Of a DNA stretch of 7,413 bases, positions 1-5,610 are shown piece after piece. Every line of letters starts with the position of its first letter. Positions within the stretch are counted from its first letter, which is position 1. The notes beneath the pieces are model-generated. The model worked only from the letters and a program-made list of their open reading frames with translations, was not told the origin of the DNA and did no database searches. The translations under genes and the position numbers were made by a program. The stretch is from Candidatus Zixiibacteriota bacterium (lineage in GTDB: Bacteria > Zixibacteria > MSB-5A5 > JAABVY01 > JAHJOQ01): the NCBI GenBank assembly GCA_030631455.1, contig DAOVLC010000063.1:1-7413 (forward strand). The letters run 5' to 3'.

Positions 1-1018
1 CGGCTTCGATCCAGTAGGGAGAGACCAGGTCGACCAGCTTGTTGTCGTCGGTGTCCCGAATATACTCCCCGTTGAGCCATGTCAACTTTTCTATGTCGAA
101 AATAGCATTGTTCGGATTCACACCGTCAAGCGAAAAAGCCTCGATCATCTCGTCTCGGCTCATTTTTTCGCGATCATCCTTCGGTGACCAGCCAACCAGA
201 GCAAGGTAGTTGACAAACGGATCGGGGAGATATCCTTCCAGCGGGTAGTCGGTGACACCCTTATCGCCTTTTCTCTTGGAAACCTTGGCACGATCCGGTC
301 TGAGGATCAGAGGCAGATGCCCGAATTGCGGGATATCCCAACCGAGAGCTTTATAGATTTCAATCTGGTAATACGTGTTCGTTATGTGATCGTTTCCGCG
401 GATGACGTGAGTTATACTCATATCGTGGTCGTCGACAACGACTGCGAAATTGTAGATCGGACGGCCGTCAGATTTAAGGATTATCAGATCGTCAAGGTCG
501 CTGTAACTTTTCTTTGGTTCGCCGTACACCGAATCGGAAAACACAGCATCGCCATTAGGGGGGAGCTTGAGTCTGACAGTGAACGGCTTTTCTTCACCCA
601 GGTTCTTCTCGATCTCTGCGTCTGACAGATCCCTACATTTCTTGCTGTATCTGTAGTCTTTCTTCTCCTTTTGGGCAATTTGACGTTGCTCGTTAAGCTC
701 ATCAGGAGTACAGAAACATCGGTACGCCTTGCCCTCCTCGAGTAATCTTTCAGCGTGGGGAGCATACGACCCGATTCGTTGTGACTGATAGACGATGTCC
801 TCATCCCACTCAGTGCCCATCCACCTCAAACCGTCGAGGATGACATCGATATATTCCTTCTTCGACCTCGACTCGTCGGTGTCTTCGATTCTAAGCAGGA
901 ACTTCCCATTATGTTTCCGCGCGAAGAGCCAGTTGTATATGGCGCAACGCGCTGTGCCGACATGGAAATAGCCGGTTGGCGACGGCGCAATCCTTACTCT
1001 GACCTCATTCGCACCCAT
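1..1018 (-). CDS. gltX: Glutamyl-tRNA synthetase, C-terminus beyond window
   Basis: Cytoplasmic class I aminoacyl-tRNA synthetase that charges tRNA-Glu (or tRNA-Glu and tRNA-Gln if non-discriminating) with glutamate using ATP. I translated 339 codons without interruption from the ATG at 1018 to the window edge; the family is usually about 470-490 residues, so roughly the last quarter is missing. Visible signatures are the N-terminal RIAPSPTG stretch followed by HVGT (19-22), the HIGH-motif equivalent; LLRIEDTD (41-48); a zinc-site pattern Cys101, Cys103, Tyr124, Cys128 with the spacing known from E. coli GluRS; the VIRGNDH segment near 205-211; and KVSKR (245-249), the KMSKR equivalent. The start is supported by GAGGA six bases upstream. 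It is the third gene of a leftward unit, 9 bases after the DUF3566-like gene. Valine at the second KMSKR position is mildly unusual. Identity is essentially certain; tRNA specificity cannot be judged from this fragment. Confidence 0.97.
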   Translation of the reverse strand, partial: MGANEVRVRIAPSPTGYFHVGTARCAIYNWLFARKHNGKFLLRIEDTDESRSKKEYIDVILDGLRWMGTEWDEDIVYQSQRIGSYAPHAERLLEEGKAYRCFCTPDELNEQRQIAQKEKKDYRYSKKCRDLSDAEIEKNLGEEKPFTVRLKLPPNGDAVFSDSVYGEPKKSYSDLDDLIILKSDGRPIYNFAVVVDDHDMSITHVIRGNDHITNTYYQIEIYKALGWDIPQFGHLPLILRPDRAKVSKRKGDKGVTDYPLEGYLPDPFVNYLALVGWSPKDDREKMSRDEMIEAFSLDGVNPNNAIFDIEKLTWLNGEYIRDTDDNKLVDLVSPYWIEA

Positions 1019-1024
1019 ATCTGT

Positions 1025-1029
1025 TCCTC
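1025..1029 (-). promoter_or_regulatory. Ribosome-binding site of gltX
   Basis: GAGGA on the minus strand, six bases before the gltX ATG. It overlaps the TGA stop codon (1028-1030) of the preceding membrane-protein gene, which suggests that ribosomes finishing that gene could help initiate gltX (translational coupling, inferred). Confidence 0.75.
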
Positions 1030-1408
1030 AGACCGATAGATTATCGTCCAGCCTCCGCTGGGGTGGTACATCGGGAATGTCCAGCGGGTGAATCATGTCT
1101 CCCTCGATATCGAGCTCGATTCCACCGATCAGTCGGCAGATGAGATTGTAGAATCCGGCCACGATCATAGTTATAATAGTGCCGCCGACTGCTGCCATGA
1201 ATGAATACATGAAAGGCAGGAAAATCAGTGCAACCGGTGCCAGAGCATCAGCGTCGCCGGGAAATGTGCCGAGAGATCCGAGAATGGAGATAAGCATCGG
1301 CATCATTAGCGCCATGTAAACGCCGAACAGAAACCCGATCAGTCCCCAGATCAGAAATCCGACCTTGATAGTGCTCCAAACACCTATCCGCTTTATTTCA
1401 TACTTCAT
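1028..1408 (-). CDS. DUF3566-like two-helix membrane protein
   Basis: Predicted inner-membrane protein of 126 residues, function unknown. The N-terminus KRIGVWSTIKVGF (6-18) and the segment YNLICRLIGGIELDIE (87-102) resemble the two conserved ends of the DUF3566 family as I remember it (R-I-x-x-W-S-x-x-K near the start, Y-N-L-x-x-x-x-x-G-G-x-E near the end). Between them lie two hydrophobic stretches, about residues 16-46 and 58-90, separated by a short Gly/Asp/Ala loop. The C-terminal tail is polar with several prolines and probably cytoplasmic. I chose the ATG at 1408 because GCGAGG sits six bases upstream and the family motif begins just after it; an in-frame start at 1471 would add 21 residues without a ribosome-binding site. 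The gene lies 87 bases after the phosphodiesterase gene and 9 bases before gltX, so it is cotranscribed with gltX. Family assignment is from memory of the motif and has not been searched. Confidence 0.8.
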   Translation of the reverse strand: MKYEIKRIGVWSTIKVGFLIWGLIGFLFGVYMALMMPMLISILGSLGTFPGDADALAPVALIFLPFMYSFMAAVGGTIITMIVAGFYNLICRLIGGIELDIEGDMIHPLDIPDVPPQRRLDDNLSV

Positions 1409-1414
1409 ATCGAG

Positions 1415-1418
1415 CCTC
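1415..1418 (-). promoter_or_regulatory. Ribosome-binding site that sets the DUF3566-like start
   Basis: GAGG (within GCGAGG) on the minus strand, six bases before the ATG at 1408. It decides in favour of the 126-residue protein over the longer reading that begins at 1471. Confidence 0.65.
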
Positions 1419-1495
1419 GCTTCAATTACTAAGATCGAGTTTAAGAAAAGCCTCGTGGTTTGGCAAGTCAAATGTACGGAAGGAAGCCTCTATCA

Positions 1496-2239
1496 TCATG
1501 AATGAGCATGTTCCTCATCCAATCCACCCGTATCTTTCAGCACATCGCGCGCAAATCCCGGTCTGTTTGTCATTATGCCGTATGGTTCCGCGGACATTGC
1601 ACGGCGAATCTCGTCCGGATCATCAACCGTCCAGAATGCGATTTTGTGCCCAAGCTTAGCAAGCTTCGCTGATCCCGCGACATTTGATTTCCTGTAAGAA
1701 ACATGCAAACGGTTCACGCCGAGAGCACGCAGGAACAGGTGGTTGACGGGATTCAGTCGCAATGCGATTGGGATGGTCGCTACCCGGTCGAGTATCAGGG
1801 CTGTTTCGAGATCGGGGTTGAGTTTCGAGAAACGCTTTATGATGATCGTGTAGAACGATGAGACAATGATTCTTTCCTGCCAGCCATGCTTGCAGATAAG
1901 TTCGTTCACGTTTTTCTCGAGGCCAAACTCCTTGATGTCGAGTATTATTTTCCTCGGGCTTTCGTTCATTGTCAGGAGTTCTTCGAGCAGCAACGGAGTG
2001 CCAGAGCCGAGAATCTTCATGCCTTTGAACTGCTCGGCTGTGATATCGGAGATGTCGCAGTCCTCGCCTACGAGCCGTTTGAGATTCTTGTCATGGCAGA
2101 GTACCGGTATCTTGTCGCTGGTTTGCCTGACATCGGTTTCTACAATGTCAGCTTGCTGCCGACAGGCCTCGATCATCGCTTCGAGACTGTTTTCGGGATA
2201 ATCCCACGATGCCCCTCTGTGGGCTATGATCTTGATCAC
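1496..2239 (-). CDS. Glycerophosphodiester phosphodiesterase family protein
   Basis: Probably hydrolyses glycerophosphodiesters to glycerol-3-phosphate and an alcohol, a metal-dependent TIM-barrel reaction. The 247-residue length matches single-domain cytoplasmic members. Motifs in order are AHRGA (6-10, with His7 and Arg8), PENS (15-18), ETDV (34-37, the metal-binding Glu and Asp), CHD (48-50, with the second catalytic His49), ILDIKE (99-104) and the C-terminal AFWTVDDPDEI (201-211) followed by GIMTNRP (221-227). No signal peptide or membrane helix is seen, so it should act in the cytoplasm on lipid-turnover products. The start is GTG; an in-frame TGA lies two codons upstream, so no earlier start is possible, and the conserved AHRGA motif begins at residue 6. 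No Shine-Dalgarno site is visible. It is the first leftward gene after the divergent region; the exact substrate is unknown. Confidence 0.93.
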   Translation of the reverse strand: MIKIIAHRGASWDYPENSLEAMIEACRQQADIVETDVRQTSDKIPVLCHDKNLKRLVGEDCDISDITAEQFKGMKILGSGTPLLLEELLTMNESPRKIILDIKEFGLEKNVNELICKHGWQERIIVSSFYTIIIKRFSKLNPDLETALILDRVATIPIALRLNPVNHLFLRALGVNRLHVSYRKSNVAGSAKLAKLGHKIAFWTVDDPDEIRRAMSAEPYGIMTNRPGFARDVLKDTGGLDEEHAHS

Positions 2240-2347
2240 AAGTCAATAATGCGGCTATCTCGGAGAATTACAAGCAAAATCTTCCGATCAGTGCTTCGGC
2301 AACTTTTCCTTGACTGAACCGCGGACTCCCGTTAATTGGTAGTCTAT
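2240..2347. promoter_or_regulatory. Divergent intergenic region between the phosphodiesterase gene and rmlA
   Basis: About 108 bases separate two genes that point away from each other, so promoters for both directions should lie here. The only tolerable match to a housekeeping promoter is on the plus strand (2310-2338). On the minus strand I found no convincing -35/-10 pair. No strong inverted repeat suggesting an operator is visible. Confidence 0.6.
2310..2338 (+). promoter_or_regulatory. Possible sigma-70-type promoter of the rml cluster
   Basis: TTGACT at 2310-2315, close to the -35 consensus TTGACA, is followed after exactly 17 bases by TAATTG at 2333-2338, a poor -10 match. If used, transcription would start only a few bases before the rmlA ATG at 2348, giving an almost leaderless message. 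That fits the lack of a ribosome-binding site there. The -10 element is weak, so this is tentative. Confidence 0.3.
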
Positions 2348-3088
2348 ATGGATATCGTCGGAATAATACTCGCCGGTGGCCTTGGAAAACGTCTCGATCC
2401 GCTAACCCGTATCGCGAACAAACATCTCTTGCCTGTCTATGACCGGCCCATGATTCTCTTCCCGCTGAAGAAGATGGTCGATGCAGGCCTGCGAGAGATT
2501 ATGATCGTCTGTGGTGAGAAAAGCCGCAATGAGTTCGAGAGTCTTCTGGGTGACGGGTCTGAATTCGGTGTGGAAAAGCTTAGTTTCACTGCTCAGATCG
2601 GCGAGGACGGTATCGCCGCCGCACTCGCGCTTGCCGAGAAATTCGTAGCTGGCAGAAGGATGTGCGTCGTGCTTGGTGATAATCTGTTCGAGGATGACCT
2701 CGCGCCGGAACTCGATATATACGGCCGCCAGAAGGAGGGCGCGCGGATACTGTTGAAAGAAGTCCCGGATCCCCAGAGATTTGGAGTGCCTGTTCTTGAA
2801 GATGGTTCACTCGCTCGAATCGAGGAAAAACCGGAGGAACCCAAATCCCGGTATGCAGTCGTTGGAGTATATTTTTATGACAACAGGGTATTCGATATCA
2901 TACGAACGCTTACACCTTCGGCTCGCGGAGAATATGAAATCACAGACGTCTCGAATGATTACATACAGAGCAATGACCTGACATACGGTTATCTTTCGGG
3001 GTGGTGGAGTGATTGCGGGACGTTCGAATCGCTGTTTCGCGCATCCCGGCTGGTACGCGAAGCAAAAACGGAGGTTGCAGATGATTGA
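2348..3088 (+). CDS. rmlA: Glucose-1-phosphate thymidylyltransferase, short form
   Basis: Joins dTTP and glucose-1-phosphate to give dTDP-glucose and pyrophosphate, the first step of dTDP-sugar synthesis in the cytoplasm. The 246-residue protein is a Rossmann-like nucleotidyltransferase. Signatures are GIILAGGLGKRLDPLT (5-20, nucleotide-binding loop), NKHLLPVYDRPMI (24-36), VVLGDNLFEDD (107-117, with metal-binding Asp111), EEKPEEP (159-165), GEYEITD (194-200) and WWSDCGT (219-225). Classical RmlA has about 290 residues; this one lacks the C-terminal extension and belongs to the short group seen in archaea and several bacterial lineages. I chose the ATG at 2348 because the family begins a few residues before GIILAGG; an in-frame TTG at 2336 has no better support. 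No Shine-Dalgarno site is seen. It overlaps the next gene by 8 bases. Thymidylyl rather than another nucleotidyl specificity is inferred partly from the rmlCBD neighbours. Confidence 0.92.
   Translation: MDIVGIILAGGLGKRLDPLTRIANKHLLPVYDRPMILFPLKKMVDAGLREIMIVCGEKSRNEFESLLGDGSEFGVEKLSFTAQIGEDGIAAALALAEKFVAGRRMCVVLGDNLFEDDLAPELDIYGRQKEGARILLKEVPDPQRFGVPVLEDGSLARIEEKPEEPKSRYAVVGVYFYDNRVFDIIRTLTPSARGEYEITDVSNDYIQSNDLTYGYLSGWWSDCGTFESLFRASRLVREAKTEVADD
3070..3074 (+). promoter_or_regulatory. Ribosome-binding site of the rmlC-like gene
   Basis: GGAGG six bases before the ATG at 3081, inside the end of rmlA. It fixes the start of the epimerase-like gene at 3081 instead of the longer in-frame reading from 3009, whose extra 24 residues would be only rmlA sequence read in another frame. 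Confidence 0.85.
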
Positions 3089-3536
3089 TGGTGTCAAGAT
3101 AAAGAATCTCAGGGTCATTCCGGATGAGCGCGGCTACCTGATGGAGATCCTGAGAAACGACGATGAGATGTTCTCCGACTTTGGTCAGGCATATATTACG
3201 ATAGCATATCCCGGCGTAGTAAAGGCATGGCACTACCACAAAGAACAGACCGACTGTTTCACTGTGGTATCAGGCATGGCTAAGTTCGTGCTGTATGATG
3301 GTCGTCAGAAGTCGCCGACAAAAGGCGAGATCAACGAGTTGTTTATCGGCGAGAAGAAACCGATACTGGTTCAGATTCCGAAGGGAGTATACCACGGCTT
3401 CAAGGCTATAGGCAATCAACCGGTAATTGCCCTGAACATACCGGACAAAGTCTACAACTACGAGTCGCCGGATGAGATGAAAGCAGATCCGCACGATAAT
3501 GACATTCCGTATGATTGGAATCTCAAAGAAGGATAG
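3081..3536 (+). CDS. rmlC: RmlC-like dTDP-sugar epimerase (cupin), divergent short form
   Basis: Cupin-fold protein of 151 residues, probably the dTDP-4-dehydro-6-deoxyglucose 3,5-epimerase of this cluster or a relative. RmlC-type features are PDERGYLMEI (14-23), the strand pair around KAWHYHKEQTD (48-58), VVSGMAKFVLYDGR (62-75), SPTKGE (78-83) and IPKGVYHGF. Classical RmlC is about 180 residues, so this one is short. By eye, the usual R-G-L-H becomes K-A-W-H (His51 kept), the lysine of Q-x-K-L-V becomes Q-T-D, and the catalytic tyrosine region L-Y-K becomes L-N-I. The family fold therefore seems clear but the exact reaction is less so: 3,5-epimerisation, 3-epimerisation only, or keto-sugar isomerisation are all possible. 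The start overlaps the rmlA end by 8 bases and has GGAGG at the right distance. Position between rmlA and rmlB strongly ties it to dTDP-sugar synthesis. The gene symbol follows family and context and is provisional. Confidence 0.8.
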   Translation: MIDGVKIKNLRVIPDERGYLMEILRNDDEMFSDFGQAYITIAYPGVVKAWHYHKEQTDCFTVVSGMAKFVLYDGRQKSPTKGEINELFIGEKKPILVQIPKGVYHGFKAIGNQPVIALNIPDKVYNYESPDEMKADPHDNDIPYDWNLKEG

Positions 3537-3545
3537 CCTGACGAT

Positions 3546-4550
3546 ATGAATCTCCTGATTACCGGAGGATGCGGGTTTCTTGGAACCAACTTGGTGGGAC
3601 ACCTTGCATCGCACCGCCCAGAGTATCACCTGACCGTCTTCGATCTGCTTACGTACGCCGGTGCCAAATCGAATATCAAGTCGTTGATCTCGAAAGGTTC
3701 GGTTGCTTTCGTTCAGGGTGATATATGCTACCCGGATCAGCTCGACAAGGTTCTCGAATACGGCATCGACATGGTAATAAACCTCGCCGCCGAGACGCAT
3801 GTCGACAGATCTATACTTGATCCCGGCGATTTCGTACGTTCGAACGTATTCGGAGTGCAGGTTTTGCTCGATTGCTGCCGTAAGAAGTCTGTGCCTTTGA
3901 TGCATATCTCCACCGATGAAATCTACGGCCCTGCCCCAAAGGGAGTATCGTTTCGGGAGGATGCCGCTTTTTCCCCTTCCTCACCGTATGCCGCATCGAA
4001 AGCATCTGCGGACCTGCTGATTCTTGCCGCTGTCAGGACATACGGGCAGGAGGCGATGATAATCAGGCCGGTGAATAACCTCGGCCCGTATCAATATCCC
4101 GAGAAGCTGATACCTTTGTTCGTGGATCGCCTGATGAGAGGTCTGCCGGTTCCGGTCTACGGTGACGGAAAGCAGACACGGTACTGGCTATATGTCGATG
4201 ACTTCTGTAGTGCCGTTGAGTTGGCAATAGAGGGCTTCAGCAAAGGGGAATGCCATAACCTGTCGTCTCAAACTGAGATCTCAAATATCGATCTCACGCG
4301 GCAACTCATCGAGATCATCGGATGCAAGCAGGAACTGATACGGCATGTCGATGACAGGCCGGGGCACGACCGCAGATACGCGATAGACGGCAGTAAGTTC
4401 GTCAACAAATTCGGATGGCTGCCGAAATTCGAACTCGACAGGGCGCTCAGGAACACCGTGAAATGGTATCAGGACAATCCCGGTTGGCTCAAGAGCAGGA
4501 AGACAAAGGAATTCGAGCAGTATTTCGACAGGCAGTATGGCTCTCTCTGA
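3546..4550 (+). CDS. rmlB: dTDP-glucose 4,6-dehydratase
   Basis: NAD-dependent extended short-chain dehydrogenase that converts dTDP-glucose to dTDP-4-dehydro-6-deoxyglucose in the cytoplasm. The 334-residue length matches the family. Motifs in order are TGGCGFLG (6-13, dinucleotide binding), AAETHVDRS (81-89), STDEIYG (122-128, with Thr123, Asp124 and Glu125 of the dehydratase active site), YAASK (148-152, catalytic Tyr and Lys), RPVNNLGPYQYPEKLIP (174-190) and RPGHDRRYAID (271-281, sugar-nucleotide binding). All residues expected for catalysis are present, and the Asp-Glu pair separates it from 4-epimerases. It starts 9 bases after the rmlC-like stop codon; AAGGA lies about 12 bases before the ATG, a slightly long spacing. 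The end overlaps rmlD by 14 bases. It is the most securely identified enzyme of the cluster. Confidence 0.96.
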   Translation: MNLLITGGCGFLGTNLVGHLASHRPEYHLTVFDLLTYAGAKSNIKSLISKGSVAFVQGDICYPDQLDKVLEYGIDMVINLAAETHVDRSILDPGDFVRSNVFGVQVLLDCCRKKSVPLMHISTDEIYGPAPKGVSFREDAAFSPSSPYAASKASADLLILAAVRTYGQEAMIIRPVNNLGPYQYPEKLIPLFVDRLMRGLPVPVYGDGKQTRYWLYVDDFCSAVELAIEGFSKGECHNLSSQTEISNIDLTRQLIEIIGCKQELIRHVDDRPGHDRRYAIDGSKFVNKFGWLPKFELDRALRNTVKWYQDNPGWLKSRKTKEFEQYFDRQYGSL

Positions 4551-5442
4551 TCTCACTCTTCTGGTAACCGGCTCAGCCGGAATCCTCGGTCGCAGGCTGA
4601 CCCCGATTCTTGCCGAAGACCATCGCGTCATAGCTTCTATTCACAGAAGCGAGTTGAAGCTCGATCAACCAGCGAGCCTCAAAGTTGAGGAATGCGATCT
4701 CACCGACACCGATGCAGCTGCTCGGCTCATCGATGAGACCAATCCTGACGTAGTGATAAACTGCGCGGCAATGACTGATGTCGATGGCTGTGAGGAGAAC
4801 TCTGTGCTTGCAGACAGAGTGAATTCGGGAGTTGTGAAGAACCTACTGCATGCTATCAGCAAACAAGAAACATATTTCGTGCAAATATCTACCGACTATG
4901 TCTTTGACGGCAAGGTAGGGCCGTATCCGGAGGACTCTGCCACTAACCCTGTAAACATATACGGCCAGACGAAGCTGGATGGTGAAGCATCGGTGCGATC
5001 GTGGGAGGGGAGAAGCCTGGTCGTAAGAACCAGCGCATTGTACGATTGCCACTCGACCGAAAAGGCGAATCTCTTCGCTTCCACCTATAATCGGCTGCGA
5101 AACGGTGAGCCAGTCAACGCAGCATCAGACCTGTACTGCAATCCGATCTGGACAGTGAACCTTGCGCGAGCGGTGAAAGAAGCTGTCGAGAAACAGACAT
5201 GTGGAATCCTGAACATCGCCGGCGCAGCGTATCTCTCAAGATACCAGTTCTCGATGTCCATAGCCAAACATTACGGATTCCCGTCAAAACTTGTGAATCG
5301 ATTACTACTGGCTGACATGAATCGCAGGGCGGAGCGCCCACTGCGTGCGGGAGTAGATATCTCACTGGCCTCAAAGACACTAAAGACAGAGTTACTTTCC
5401 CCGGATGAGGTCTTTTCGCTTTCAGATTTCAATCCGGATTAA
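4537..5442 (+). CDS. rmlD: dTDP-4-dehydrorhamnose reductase family protein
   Basis: Short-chain dehydrogenase that should reduce dTDP-4-dehydrorhamnose at C4 with NAD(P)H to give dTDP-L-rhamnose, the last step of the route. The 301-residue length is normal. Motifs are TGSAGILG (11-18, nucleotide binding), INCAAMTDVDGCEE (74-87), ISTDYVFDG (117-125, with Thr119), NIYGQTKLDGE (140-150, catalytic Tyr142 and Lys146), VVRTSALYD (162-170), CNPIWTVNLA (201-210) and RAERPLRAGVD (264-274) near the end. All match RmlD. The ATG lies within the end of rmlB in another frame (14-base overlap), with only a weak AGG before it, so translation is probably coupled to rmlB. A reductase forming a related 6-deoxyhexose (for example with the other C4 configuration) cannot be excluded, particularly given the unusual RmlC. 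No clear terminator follows the stop codon. Confidence 0.9.
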   Translation: MALSDLTLLVTGSAGILGRRLTPILAEDHRVIASIHRSELKLDQPASLKVEECDLTDTDAAARLIDETNPDVVINCAAMTDVDGCEENSVLADRVNSGVVKNLLHAISKQETYFVQISTDYVFDGKVGPYPEDSATNPVNIYGQTKLDGEASVRSWEGRSLVVRTSALYDCHSTEKANLFASTYNRLRNGEPVNAASDLYCNPIWTVNLARAVKEAVEKQTCGILNIAGAAYLSRYQFSMSIAKHYGFPSKLVNRLLLADMNRRAERPLRAGVDISLASKTLKTELLSPDEVFSLSDFNPD

Positions 5443-5552
5443 GAAAAAACTTCCAAAATCGGGGCACTTCTTTCCTCAGTAGTCACCCTCCTATAGCGTC
5501 GGTGGGCACTCAACCGTAAGACTGACAAAGGATTACGTCGCAAGCGCGGCTT

Positions 5553-5568
5553 CGGCACATCTTTTGTT
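5553..5568 (+). promoter_or_regulatory. Possible sigma-54-type (-24/-12) promoter of the export gene
   Basis: CGGCAC at 5553-5558 and TTGTT at 5564-5568 match the sigma-54 consensus TGGCAC-N5-TTGC(A/T) with exact spacing: the first G of the -24 GG pair is 12 bases before the G of the -12 element. Mismatches are C for the first T, and T for C after the -12 G. Transcription would start near 5578, leaving a short leader of about 33 bases. The degenerate -12 element keeps this tentative. Confidence 0.35.
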
Positions 5569-5576
5569 CTCCTGAA

Positions 5577-5596
5577 AGTGGGCGAATGGGGCCACT
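5577..5596 (+). other. Small inverted repeat in the export gene leader
   Basis: AGTGG (5577-5581) and CCACT (5592-5596) can form a five-base-pair stem with a ten-base loop, ending five bases before the ribosome-binding site. If transcription starts near 5578, as the possible sigma-54 promoter would predict, the stem would lie at the 5' end of the message, where hairpins can protect from decay. No T-run follows, so it is not a terminator. Confidence 0.35.
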
Positions 5597-5600
5597 AAAT

Positions 5601-5605
5601 AGGAG
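5601..5605 (+). promoter_or_regulatory. Ribosome-binding site of the export gene
   Basis: AGGAG five bases before the ATG at 5611. It supports that start over the in-frame ATG four codons downstream. Confidence 0.8.
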
Positions 5606-5610
5606 TTAGA

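Larger units (their letters stand above)
5443..5610 (+). other. Intergenic gap between rmlD and the export gene
   Basis: This 168-base stretch has no open frame of note and no GC-rich hairpin followed by a T-run that would mark a rho-independent terminator for the rml cluster. It contains a short inverted repeat CGTAA (5515-5519) / TTACG (5533-5537), which could be a protein-binding site, a sigma-54-like promoter (5553-5568), a hairpin (5577-5596) and the ribosome-binding site of the next gene. Some read-through from rmlD is possible. Confidence 0.5.

Noticed and set aside
317..625. Open frame on the plus strand with 102 codons
   Set aside because: It lies wholly inside gltX on the other strand, where the reading has all synthetase motifs; the plus-strand protein resembles nothing and has no ribosome-binding site.
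1409..1495. Three copies of GAGGCT on the minus strand between the phosphodiesterase and DUF3566-like genes, with a TTGACT as possible -35
   Set aside because: The copies have no regular spacing or shared flanks, one is the ribosome-binding site itself, and no acceptable -10 element follows TTGACT at 16-18 bases.
1886..2317. Open frame on the plus strand opposite the phosphodiesterase gene
   Set aside because: It is antisense to a gene with clear catalytic motifs, extends into the divergent promoter region, and its protein has no recognisable features.
3270..3905. Open frame of 211 codons on the minus strand opposite rmlC and rmlB
   Set aside because: Both plus-strand genes are strongly supported by family motifs; the antisense reading has no motif and simply reflects the codon pattern of the genes.
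5431..5440. Ten-base palindrome AATCCGGATT at the end of rmlD
   Set aside because: It has no loop, is part of the coding sequence, and no T-run follows; a short palindrome of this size is expected by chance.
5500..5560. Stretch with GACAAAGG and GTCGCAAG resembling pieces of a cyclic di-GMP-I (GEMM) riboswitch
   Set aside because: The paired helices, the tetraloop and its receptor expected in that riboswitch could not be laid out, and the best promoter candidate lies downstream of it. A covariance search with the GEMM model would settle it.
5541..5570. GCGGCTTCGGC followed by CTTTTG as a terminator for the rml cluster
   Set aside because: The TTCG loop would be closed by only two base pairs and the T-run is four bases long, too weak for a rho-independent terminator.
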